From an uncultured Lachnospiraceae bacterium (GTDB lineage Bacteria; Bacillota; Clostridia; Lachnospirales; Lachnospiraceae), in assembly GCA_944380605.1 (NCBI GenBank), contig CALWIA010000015.1, positions 1-64,000 of the forward strand: a stretch of DNA of 64,000 nt, in the 5' to 3' direction. Each line of letters starts with the position of its first letter. Position 1 is the first letter of the stretch. Of the stretch, positions 57,215 to 64,000 are shown one piece after another. The notes beneath the pieces were generated by a model. It was not told the origin of the DNA. It worked only from the letters and a program-made list of their open reading frames with translations, and made no database searches. A program made the translations under genes and the position numbers.

Positions 57215-57859
57215 ATGAAATATCGGAAAGAACTGGTACTGTCCGCCGTCTGTTTTCTCATGGCCTTCCTCTGCGCCGTGCTGTGGAGCCGGCAGCAGGA
57301 CAGCGCCCTGGCCGCCCGGGTGGCGCCGGAGATCCTCCGTTTTCACATACAGGCCGTCAGCAATTCCGCTGCCGACCAGAAAATAAAGCTGGAAGTCCGG
57401 GATTTTCTGCTGGAACGGCTGTCCGCCTGCGGCGCCGAGACCAAACAGCAGCTTCTGGATTATGTAGACAAAGAAAAAGGCCTCCTGGAACAGGAGACCG
57501 AAACCTTTCTTCAGAGCCTTGGCGCTTCCTGCGCCGTGGATATCCGCACCGGCTCCAGCCGCTTTCCTTCCAAAGCCTACGGGGATCTGGTGCTGCCCGC
57601 CGGCGTCTACGACGCGGTGCAGGTCCGGCTGGGAGAAGGGCGGGGACGCAACTGGTGGTGCGTGCTCTACCCCCGCCTCTGCTTTGCCGACTCCCTCCAC
57701 GCCGTTCTGCCGGAAGCGTCCAAAGAACAGCTGCGTCAGCTTCTGACGCCGGAAGATTATCAGGCGCTCTTTTCCCATCCGGAGGACCGGCTGGAAATCC
57801 GCTTTTTCTTCCCTCAGCTTTTGGAAACCCTGCGGGCCGCCTACAGCGCGGCCCGGTAA
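57215..57859 (+). CDS. spoIIR: Stage II sporulation protein R
   Basis: The ATG at 57215 (MKYRKELVLSAVCF) has AGGGGTG upstream; a longer open frame begins inside ddl on the other strand and is not used. The 214-residue protein has an N-terminal membrane/signal segment, then ILRFHIQAVSNSAADQKIKLEVRDFLLERL, the core of the SpoIIR family. It is secreted from the forespore to trigger SpoIIGA, which processes pro-sigma-E in the mother cell. Its 3' end overlaps the convergent dehydrogenase gene by 19 bp. Confidence 0.93.
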   Translation: MKYRKELVLSAVCFLMAFLCAVLWSRQQDSALAARVAPEILRFHIQAVSNSAADQKIKLEVRDFLLERLSACGAETKQQLLDYVDKEKGLLEQETETFLQSLGASCAVDIRTGSSRFPSKAYGDLVLPAGVYDAVQVRLGEGRGRNWWCVLYPRLCFADSLHAVLPEASKEQLRQLLTPEDYQALFSHPEDRLEIRFFFPQLLETLRAAYSAAR

Positions 57860-59019
57860 ATCGCTTCCATGTCCGCCTGGTGCAGTTTTTTCACCACGCC
57901 CAGGCTGTCGTTGGCGGCCACGGAACATTTTCTGGCCAGTTCCCGGAACTGCTGGTCCGTGGGATGGACGCCCAGTTCCCGCAGATTCACCGGCATGCCG
58001 ATGGAACGGTAGTAGTCTTCCATGGCGGAAATGCCGTTTAAAATGGTTTCCTCGTCGTCGGCCCCGGGCTTAACCTGCAGGACATTGCGGGCAAACCGTA
58101 CGAACCGCTCCGGCCGCTCTTTGTATACGTACCGGGCCCAGGTGCCCCAGAGCGCCGTCAGCCCGGCCCCGTGGGCCACGTCAAACATGCCGCCCAGTTC
58201 ATGCTCCAGCCGGTGGGTGGCCCAGTCGCCGCCGTCGGTGCCGCAGCCGGTCAGGCCGTTGTGGGACAGAGAGCCGGCCCACATCACTTCCGCCCTGGCG
58301 TCGTAATTGCCGGGATCTTCCATAAGAATATGGGAATTGCGCATAACGGTGCGCATCAGGCTTTCCGCCAGCCCACCGGTCAGTTCCATATTGGCTCCAT
58401 GGTTGAAGTACCGTTCCATGGTGTGCATCAGAATGTCGGCGCAGCCGCAGGCGGTCTGGTACGGCGGCAGCGTCATGGTCAGTTCCGGATTCATAATGGC
58501 AAATACCGGCCGGCCCGCGTCGTTGTTGCAGCCTCTCTTGATTCCGCCCTCTTCCTTTGTAATCACCGAAGAATTGGACATCTCCGAACCCGCCGCCGCG
58601 ATGGTGACCACGCTGCCCACCGGCAGGCAGGCCTTGGGCTTGCGGATAAATTCATAGAAATCCCAGACGTCGCCTTCGTTGGCCATGCCGTAGCCAATGG
58701 CCTTGGCGGAATCGATGACGCTTCCGCCTCCCACTGCCAGAATAAAGTCCACGCCTTCTTTCCGGCACAGGTCAATGCCCTGGTACACCAAAGACAGCCG
58801 CGGGTTGGGTACCACGCCGCCCAGCTCCACCCAGGTGACCCCCGCCTCTTCCAGAGAACGGCGCACCCGGTTCAGAAGGCCGGACCGCTCCGCGCTGCCG
58901 CCCCCGTAGTGCAGCAACGCCCGGCTGCCGCCGTGTTCCCGGATCAGAGCCCCCGCCTGGGACTCCGTCCCCCTGCCGAACACCACTTTGGTAGGCGTGT
59001 AATACGTAAATCCGTTCAT
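57841..59019 (-). CDS. Iron-containing alcohol dehydrogenase (group III)
   Basis: This 392-residue enzyme has the NAD(P)-binding GGGSVIDSAKAIG near residue 97. Likely metal ligands are CADILMHTMERYF (Asp, His), RLEHELGG and DVAHGAG (His). It is closest by eye to butanol-dehydrogenase/YugJ-type enzymes. It overlaps spoIIR tail-to-tail by 19 bp and is the third gene of the oxidoreductase group after the nadX-like and 2-hydroxyacid genes. The substrate is unknown, an aldehyde or short alcohol being likely. Confidence 0.88.
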   Translation of the reverse strand: MNGFTYYTPTKVVFGRGTESQAGALIREHGGSRALLHYGGGSAERSGLLNRVRRSLEEAGVTWVELGGVVPNPRLSLVYQGIDLCRKEGVDFILAVGGGSVIDSAKAIGYGMANEGDVWDFYEFIRKPKACLPVGSVVTIAAAGSEMSNSSVITKEEGGIKRGCNNDAGRPVFAIMNPELTMTLPPYQTACGCADILMHTMERYFNHGANMELTGGLAESLMRTVMRNSHILMEDPGNYDARAEVMWAGSLSHNGLTGCGTDGGDWATHRLEHELGGMFDVAHGAGLTALWGTWARYVYKERPERFVRFARNVLQVKPGADDEETILNGISAMEDYYRSIGMPVNLRELGVHPTDQQFRELARKCSVAANDSLGVVKKLHQADMEAIYRAAL

Positions 59020-59023
59020 GTTC

Positions 59024-59932
59024 TCATGCCTCCTTCAGATAGGTCTGAATGTTGTCCAGTACTTTTCTGCTGAGCAGTTCAAAGGCCTGGCTGGTCCGCC
59101 CTACGGAAACCCCCATGCAGATCACGTTGTCCTGCCGGAGCAGACGGCCGGAAGCGTCGCCCAGGGCGCCTTCCGTATCGCAGCAGAACAGGTTGTCCGG
59201 GCAGGCAAGCCACTGTGCCAGCGCTGGAAGGTCAAAGGAAGGTCCAATGGACGTATTGATCAGGATCTTTTTGCTCCCAAGCTTTTCAAACTGCTCTTCG
59301 TGCAGCAGAATCACATTTTTATTCAGACAGGTGATCACCGCCTGGCTGGTTTCCAGCAGTTCCTCCAGCGGCAGGTAGGAAATGCCGGCCTTTTCCTTCT
59401 CCGGCTTCCGGGTGCGGCTGTAATAGGAAACCTTTGCCCCGAACGCCTGCAGCGCGTCGGCAATCATGCCGCCGGATACACCCAGGCCCACAATGCCCAC
59501 CGGCAGCCCGGTCAGTTCCAGCGGCTCTTTCTGCCACATGGGAAAATCAAATCCGTGCAGGATCCGGATCAGCTGGTATACCACATACTCCACCACGCCC
59601 CGGTCGCCGTAGTCCCGGATGCCCAGCACCCGGATGCCGTGTTCTCTGGCATAGGCGATGTCCACATTAGCGCTGGCCTCGGAATACAGGCTGCAGCACA
59701 TGCCGATGTAGCGGACCTGCGGGCACTGCCGCAGAATGTCCGCGGTGATCTGCGAAGTATAACTGACCAGAACTCCGTCCGCGTCTCCTATGCGCCGGAC
59801 TATCTCCGCTTCGCTGTCCGGAATGTCCGGATACAGCCGGATTTCCTCCGCGTACTGCTTCAGTTCTTCTTCCGCCCAGCCCACCAGGCTGACCGGCTCC
59901 ACCGCGACAATCTTTTTCAGTCGGCTGATCAT
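59024..59932 (-). CDS. D-isomer-specific 2-hydroxyacid dehydrogenase family protein
   Basis: Start at MISRLKKIVAVEP (59932, 302 residues), because GGGGGAAC lies upstream; earlier in-frame codons overlap the preceding gene. The nucleotide-binding motif is VGIVGLGVSGGMIADALQAFG near residue 145. The usual Arg of the catalytic triad lies in NTSIGPSFDLPAL-type context, where the family normally shows NxxRG; here the Arg seems missing, so activity should not be assumed. It lies 4 bp before the Fe-ADH gene and after a nadX-like gene. Confidence 0.75.
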   Translation of the reverse strand: MISRLKKIVAVEPVSLVGWAEEELKQYAEEIRLYPDIPDSEAEIVRRIGDADGVLVSYTSQITADILRQCPQVRYIGMCCSLYSEASANVDIAYAREHGIRVLGIRDYGDRGVVEYVVYQLIRILHGFDFPMWQKEPLELTGLPVGIVGLGVSGGMIADALQAFGAKVSYYSRTRKPEKEKAGISYLPLEELLETSQAVITCLNKNVILLHEEQFEKLGSKKILINTSIGPSFDLPALAQWLACPDNLFCCDTEGALGDASGRLLRQDNVICMGVSVGRTSQAFELLSRKVLDNIQTYLKEA

Positions 59933-59954
59933 AACCGTTCCCCCTTTTATATGT

Positions 59955-60797
59955 TTAAAATACAATCGGCGACGCCAGGTTCTGCAGCAGTGCCACCACG
60001 CTCCAGGCAGCAATATCGCCGGACGCGGAATACACGTCCACCACCGCTTTCACGCCGTCAATTTCAGCGGTGATCCGGTGATCGTCCCCCGTCATGTCCG
60101 GCACGCTGACAATGCGGTATTTCAGGTGGTCTGTGCCGGATGTGGCCAGCGACGCCGCCACCGACACGTTGACGTGGGTGGGCAGCATGGCGATGGCGTC
60201 TTTGGTGCTGCCGCGAAACGCCTCCATCTCTTCCGTTTCCATGGCTTCCCGGTACAGCGGCGAACCCTTCAGAGAGCAGGGAGTTTTACGGGTTTCCATA
60301 GAGGCCCGCACCGGCGCCTCCTCCGTCCCGGATCCTTCCAGGGACTTGTCCAGCCGCCGGCCGACCTCGCCCATCAGCGTCACGGTGCGCAGCACGTCAA
60401 AACCGCCTACCGCGCCGGAAGCGATATGGACGCGGGTATGGCTGCGGGCAGCCGTTTCCCGGACCTGCCGGTAAAACGCGCCGTCGGCAAAAGCGCCTAT
60501 GGACAGCACAATCAGATCGGCTCCCCGGGACAGCACCGTTTCCGCCATCTCCTTCACCGCGGCCACCGATGCCATCTCCACTACATAGTCCGGCTTCAGA
60601 TCCAAAAGCTCATCCAGAGTCTTGCAGGCCTTGCAGCCCGCGATGCCGGCCAGTTCCCGCGCCCGTTCCGGCCGCCGGCTCAGCGCCCCCGCCAGTTCAT
60701 AGTCCGGCAGAAGTCCCATGCAGTAAGCCTCCGCAAACAGACGGCCCAGTTTGCCGCAGCCCACCAGGGCCAGTCGTTTTTTCTTTTCCGTTTCCAT
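59955..60797 (-). CDS. Aspartate-dehydrogenase-like (NadX/DUF108) oxidoreductase
   Basis: This 280-residue protein has an N-terminal Rossmann fold (RLALVGCGKLGRLFAEAY). A C-terminal region, FRGSTKDAIAMLPTHVNVSVAASLA, matches the domain of L-aspartate dehydrogenase, and HIASGAVGGFDVLR is also conserved. NadX feeds NAD synthesis elsewhere, but the neighbours here (kdgK, 2-hydroxyacid and alcohol dehydrogenases) suggest a catabolic role. The catalytic assignment is by motif only. Confidence 0.78.
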   Translation of the reverse strand: METEKKKRLALVGCGKLGRLFAEAYCMGLLPDYELAGALSRRPERARELAGIAGCKACKTLDELLDLKPDYVVEMASVAAVKEMAETVLSRGADLIVLSIGAFADGAFYRQVRETAARSHTRVHIASGAVGGFDVLRTVTLMGEVGRRLDKSLEGSGTEEAPVRASMETRKTPCSLKGSPLYREAMETEEMEAFRGSTKDAIAMLPTHVNVSVAASLATSGTDHLKYRIVSVPDMTGDDHRITAEIDGVKAVVDVYSASGDIAAWSVVALLQNLASPIVF

Positions 60798-60854
60798 AAT
60801 CCATTCTCCTGTTTGTTTGATTTTTCGATCGAACGCCCGACCGGCGTATCGCGC

Positions 60855-60894
60855 AAAAAACCTGCCGCGCAGCCGGCATACCGGAGGCGGCAGG
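60855..60894 (-). terminator. Terminator of kdgK
   Basis: CCTGCCGC (60887-60894) pairs with GCGGCAGG (60861-60868), then six T on the minus strand (60855-60860). It lies 12 bp after the kdgK stop; the three genes beyond may be reached by partial read-through, since no promoter is obvious in 60798-60854. Confidence 0.88.
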
Positions 60895-60905
60895 CAAAAA
60901 CGAGG

Positions 60906-61991
60906 TTACCGTTTGATATCGTAGCTCATGTTCATCAGGTCCCGGATAGTAGACACGTCGTCGGTGATATTGGCATCGCCGCGGATGGTGTGCTTAATGG
61001 CGCTGCTGGCCACCGCGAAGTTGATCATGTCCATGGGACGGTAGTCGTGCATCATGGCGTAAATCAGTCCGCTGGCGAAGGCGTCGCCGCCGCCTACCCG
61101 GTCTAACACGTTGAAGGTAAACAGCTTGCTTTCAAAGGTGTGGTCCTCGTACCACATAAAGGCTTTCAGGCTGTTCTCGCTACCGCTGTGGGCGTAGCGC
61201 ACGTGGCGGGCGATGCACTTGATGTTGGGATAGCGCTCTACAAAGCGCTGGAAAATATCGTCCTGCTGTTCGTAGCTGGGCTGCAGCGGAACGCCGTCCT
61301 TCCAGTCGCCCTTGCTGTGGTCTTCCTCGTCCTTCCACAGGTGGTAGGGCTCGATGCCCAGCAGCACGTCTACATAGGGCAGACACTGGGTGCAGAAATC
61401 CCGGGCCTCTTCCCAGGTCCACAGCTTGCTGCGGAAGTTTCCGTCAAAGCTGACCGTCAGGCCCATCTCCTTGGCCGCGCGGATGCACTCCATAATAAAC
61501 TCCGCGCAGTTGGGCGCCAGCGCCGGCGTGATGCCGCTCAAATGCAGCCAGGTAAAGCCCTCCAGCAGCTGATGGATATCCACTCTGCTGAAGTCGTATT
61601 CGGTAATGGCGCTGTGCTTCCGGTCGTAAATCACCTTGCTGGCGCGGATTCCGTATCCGGTTTCCAGATAATAGCTGCCCAGCCGATGGGTAGGCGTCTC
61701 TTCCGGTGTCGTCAGAATCACCGGCGTGCAGTGCACGTCGTTGCTGCGGAGCATGCGGACCGCGCTCTTGCCCAGGCTGTTGTTGGGAACTACGGTAAAA
61801 AATGTGCTGTCCACTCCCAGGTTGGCCAGCGCCAGCGCAATATTGGCCTCGCTGCCGCCGTAACTGGCTTCAAAAGAAGACGTCATACGGATCTTTTCAT
61901 AGTTGGGAGGGGTCAGCCGAAGCATAATCTCGCCGATGGTAATAAACTTGTGATCACTGGTGTTGGACAATAAGGGATTGAAATGCTGCAT
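60906..61991 (-). CDS. kdgK: 2-dehydro-3-deoxygluconokinase (PfkB family sugar kinase)
   Basis: This 361-residue kinase would phosphorylate 2-keto-3-deoxygluconate from uronate and pectin breakdown. The PfkB signatures are YGGSEANIALALANLG (substrate side) and the catalytic DRVGGGDAFASG. The start region KFITIGEIMLRLTPP is typical of KdgK. Its promoter (62072-62100) and terminator make it a single unit, possibly with read-through. The family contains related sugar kinases, so specificity is probable rather than certain. Confidence 0.85.
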   Translation of the reverse strand: MQHFNPLLSNTSDHKFITIGEIMLRLTPPNYEKIRMTSSFEASYGGSEANIALALANLGVDSTFFTVVPNNSLGKSAVRMLRSNDVHCTPVILTTPEETPTHRLGSYYLETGYGIRASKVIYDRKHSAITEYDFSRVDIHQLLEGFTWLHLSGITPALAPNCAEFIMECIRAAKEMGLTVSFDGNFRSKLWTWEEARDFCTQCLPYVDVLLGIEPYHLWKDEEDHSKGDWKDGVPLQPSYEQQDDIFQRFVERYPNIKCIARHVRYAHSGSENSLKAFMWYEDHTFESKLFTFNVLDRVGGGDAFASGLIYAMMHDYRPMDMINFAVASSAIKHTIRGDANITDDVSTIRDLMNMSYDIKR

Positions 61992-62071
61992 GTGGACCTC
62001 CTCATATATGTAGGTTTATCAAAGAAAGGCATCCGGCACCTGCCGGAACCGGAAAGCCTCATATATACACT

Positions 62072-62100
62072 ATTTTAGTCTATTTGTCTGTATAATTCAA
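62072..62100 (-). promoter_or_regulatory. Promoter of kdgK with leader hairpin
   Basis: Minus-strand TTGAAT (62095-62100), 17-bp spacer, TAAAAT (62072-62077). The leader contains a hairpin TCCGGC/GCCGGA near 62030-62047 and an ATATATGAGG sequence present twice, possible operator sites. No regulator gene is adjacent. Confidence 0.72.
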
Positions 62101-62125
62101 TTACAACCGCAAAATTTTTTTACAG

Positions 62126-62158
62126 AAAGGCGGAAATGCCGCACCGGCTGCCGCCTTT
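62126..62158 (+). other. Leader hairpin of the recombinase pair
   Basis: AAAGGCGG (62126-62133) pairs with CCGCCTTT (62151-62158), just upstream of the ribosome site (AAAGGAGG) of the first recombinase. There is no T-run, so an effect on translation or mRNA stability is more likely than termination. The promoter is unclear; a TATAAT at 62091 has no good -35. Confidence 0.45.
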
Positions 62159-62182
62159 CCGCGTCCTGAAAGGAGGATTTTT

Positions 62183-63007
62183 ATGTATGACGCAGACCAA
62201 CACCCCTTGTCCGCCTTCCGGCAGTGGCTGGAGAGCCGCCGCCTGTCTCCCAGGACCATACAGGCCTACAGCTGCGCGGCGGAGCAGTTTCTTGGCCGGT
62301 ATCTATCGGTCACTCCGGAGGCGCTCCGTCTGTACAAATGCTTTCTGCTGGAACGCTACAAACCCAGAACCGTCAATCTGCGGATCCGCGCCATCAACTG
62401 CTACCTGGAATTTCTGGGCATGAGAGAGCAGCGGCTGTCCATGCTGCGGATCCAGCAGCAGACGTTTCTGGAGCACATCATCAGTCAGGCGGATTATGAA
62501 TACTTGAAGCAGTGCCTGCTCCGGGACGGAAACCGCCTGTACTATTTCATCATCCGCTATATGGCTGCCACCGGCGTGCGGGTCAGCGAACTGGTGCTGC
62601 TTACGGTTTCCGACGCCCGCCGCGGATACGCCGACATCACGTCCAAAGGCAGCCGGACGCGGCGGGTCTATATTCCCGTGGGCCTGCAGGCCGATACCCT
62701 TTCCTGGCTGGAGGAATCCGGCCGAAGCAAAGGCGCCCTGTTCCCCGGCAGCCGCGGCGAGCCGGTGACTCCCGCGGCCATCCGCGGACAGCTGCGGAAA
62801 TTTCACGTTCTGTACGGCCTGGATCCCAGAGTCATGCACCCCCACGCCTTCCGCCACCGGTTTGCCAAAAATTTTATCGACGCCTGCGGCGATCTTTCCT
62901 TTCTGTCCGACCTGCTGGGGCACCAGAGCATTGAGACTACCCGCATCTACCTGCACCGCACCGCCGCGGAACAGCAGGCTCTGGTCAACCGCATTGTCAA
63001 CTGGTAA
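62183..63007 (+). CDS. Tyrosine site-specific recombinase (first of a tandem pair)
   Basis: This 274-residue protein has a short N-terminal SAM-like core-binding domain (residues 8-80) and a C-terminal catalytic domain. The active residues are in order: Arg133 (GVRVSEL), Lys155 (TSKGS), His221 and Arg224 (HAFRHR), His247 (LLGHQ), and Tyr256 (TTRIYL). All are present, so it should be active. The ATG has AAAGGAGG upstream. No attachment-site or phage genes are near, so it looks like a DNA inversion or XerC-like enzyme rather than an integrase of a resident phage. Confidence 0.9.
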   Translation: MYDADQHPLSAFRQWLESRRLSPRTIQAYSCAAEQFLGRYLSVTPEALRLYKCFLLERYKPRTVNLRIRAINCYLEFLGMREQRLSMLRIQQQTFLEHIISQADYEYLKQCLLRDGNRLYYFIIRYMAATGVRVSELVLLTVSDARRGYADITSKGSRTRRVYIPVGLQADTLSWLEESGRSKGALFPGSRGEPVTPAAIRGQLRKFHVLYGLDPRVMHPHAFRHRFAKNFIDACGDLSFLSDLLGHQSIETTRIYLHRTAAEQQALVNRIVNW

Positions 63008-63036
63008 AACCGCCGCCGGCGGCAAAGGAGGATTCT

Positions 63037-63873
63037 ATGGAAAAAACAAAAGAGAAAACAGAAGACCAGAAACTGACGGAATTCCAGACATTTCTGCGGG
63101 AACGCAGGCTTTCAGACAACACCATTCTCTCCTACTGCGGCAGCGTCCGGCTGTACCGCTCTCTGTATCCCGCCATCAGCCGCCGGTTTCTGAAGCAGTA
63201 CCGCGGCTACCTGCTCGGGCATTACAAACCGTCTACCGCCTGTCAGCGGATCCACGGCATCAACCGGTTCCTGGAATACCAGAACATGCCGGAGCTTCGC
63301 CTGGCGCCGGTGCGGCCCCGGGGCGTCTCTTTCCAGGACCGGGTGATTTCCGATCAGGACTACCGGACGCTGAAGCGGCGGCTGAAAAAAGACGGAGCGG
63401 AAAAGTGGTATTTTATCGTCTGGTTTCTGGGCGCCACCGGGGCCCGGGTCAGCGAGCTGCTGTGCTTCAAGGCGGAACACCTGCCGGCCGGCTACATGGA
63501 TCTGTACTCCAAAGGCGGCAAAATGCGCCGGATCTACATTCCCGAAGCGCTGTGCCGGGAAGCCGCCGCCTGGTGCGGCCGCCGGCAGCTGCAGAGCGGA
63601 CCGCTGTTTGTCAACCGGCAGGGCAAACCGCTGACCGCCCGGGGCGTCAACGCCATGCTGAAACACTATGCCCTGCGGTACCGCCTCGACCCGGCCGCGG
63701 TTCACGCCCACGCCTTCCGTCACCGGTTCGCCCTGAATTTTCTGAAGCGGTGCAACGACCTTTCTCTGCTGGCGGATCTGCTGGGCCATGACAAAGTGGA
63801 AACCACCCGCATCTATCTGACCCGCTCCTCCAAAGAGCAGCGGATGCTGATCGACCGCCTGGTCACCTGGTAG
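63037..63873 (+). CDS. Tyrosine site-specific recombinase (second of a tandem pair)
   Basis: This 278-residue paralogue of the preceding gene has the same layout and full catalytic set: Arg137 (GARVSEL), Lys159, His225, Arg228 (HAFRHR), His251 (LLGHD), and Tyr260 (TTRIYL). AAAGGAGG precedes the ATG, 29 bp after the first gene, so the pair is co-transcribed. The proteins resemble each other along their whole length but differ in the N-terminal part, suggesting partnered recognition of two half-sites. A strong terminator follows. Confidence 0.9.
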   Translation: MEKTKEKTEDQKLTEFQTFLRERRLSDNTILSYCGSVRLYRSLYPAISRRFLKQYRGYLLGHYKPSTACQRIHGINRFLEYQNMPELRLAPVRPRGVSFQDRVISDQDYRTLKRRLKKDGAEKWYFIVWFLGATGARVSELLCFKAEHLPAGYMDLYSKGGKMRRIYIPEALCREAAAWCGRRQLQSGPLFVNRQGKPLTARGVNAMLKHYALRYRLDPAAVHAHAFRHRFALNFLKRCNDLSLLADLLGHDKVETTRIYLTRSSKEQRMLIDRLVTW

Positions 63874-63880
63874 CGCAGCA

Positions 63881-63912
63881 AAACGGGGACCGCCGGCCGG
63901 CAGTCCCCGTTT
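63881..63912. terminator. Bidirectional terminator after the recombinases
   Basis: AAACGGGGAC (63881-63890) pairs with GTCCCCGTTT (63903-63912), with T ending on both strands. It separates the recombinases from the convergent minus-strand gene that enters the window at its right end. Confidence 0.85.
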
Positions 63913-63930
63913 CCTATTCCGATGCAGCCA

Positions 63931-64000
63931 TCAGGCATCCAGGTCCACGATGCCCTGCAGCGCCCAGTCGTACGTATCCATAGCCTGCTGCAGACCGGCG
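63931..64000 (-). CDS. C-terminal end of an unidentified protein, cut by the window edge
   Basis: A TGA stop at 63931-63933 closes an open frame reaching the window edge. Its last residues read AGLQQAMDTYDWALQGIVDL, then Asp-Ala. Codon choice is like its neighbours. Too little is visible to name a family. Confidence 0.5.
   Translation of the reverse strand, partial: AGLQQAMDTYDWALQGIVDLDA

Overview
The window looks like chromosomal DNA of a GC-rich, spore-forming Clostridia, most likely a gut Lachnospiraceae (Clostridium cluster XIVa). This rests on the Firmicutes order of the ribosomal super-operon, the zinc-type S14, the long L17, spoIIR, a Chlamydia-type V-ATPase operon, and several secreted proteins with choline-binding-like cell-wall repeats. 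No rRNA, tRNA, CRISPR array or complete insertion sequence was seen. Almost everything is read from the minus strand.

Layout, in the direction of minus-strand transcription (right to left). 60.9-63.9 kb: two tandem tyrosine recombinases (plus strand) diverge from a ketodeoxygluconate kinase gene (kdgK). 57.8-60.8 kb: three oxidoreductase genes follow kdgK beyond a terminator. 54.8-57.9 kb: ddl, murI and a DUF1934 gene, divergent from spoIIR, which carries a sigma-F-like promoter. 46.5-54.1 kb: rpoB-rpoC, divergent from a small membrane protein. 38.9-46.2 kb: a seven-gene V-type ATPase operon. 32.6-38.7 kb: a dlt-like teichoic acid D-alanylation operon (ligase, carrier, MBOAT, SGNH protein) followed by a lipoprotein and a secreted transglutaminase-like protein. 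27.9-32.5 kb: the str operon (rpsL, rpsG, fusA) with tuf. 24.7-27.8 kb: a HAD phosphatase, a plus-strand methyltransferase and a large cell-wall-repeat protein. 11.2-24.3 kb: the S10-spc block from rpsJ to infA, without a gap larger than about 325 bp. 7.7-11.0 kb: rpmJ to rplQ (alpha block) behind its own promoter. 5.5-7.5 kb: two more cell-wall-repeat proteins. 0.08-5.3 kb: the ECF transporter energising module, a truA fused to a GNAT domain, then rplM-rpsI.

The translation and transcription genes keep the ancestral order rpoBC - str - tuf - S10 - spc - alpha - ecf - truA - rplM/rpsI. The series is interrupted three times, and each interruption contains at least one secreted cell-wall-repeat protein. 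Near-consensus sigma-A promoters with 17-bp spacers precede most transcription units, and strong hairpin terminators close several of them. The noteworthy non-standard items are these insertions, a 120-bp tandem repeat inside the spc operon, the TruA-GNAT fusion, the Cys-for-Ser SGNH protein in the dlt operon, the reduced V-ATPase, structured mRNA leaders, and the recombinase pair.
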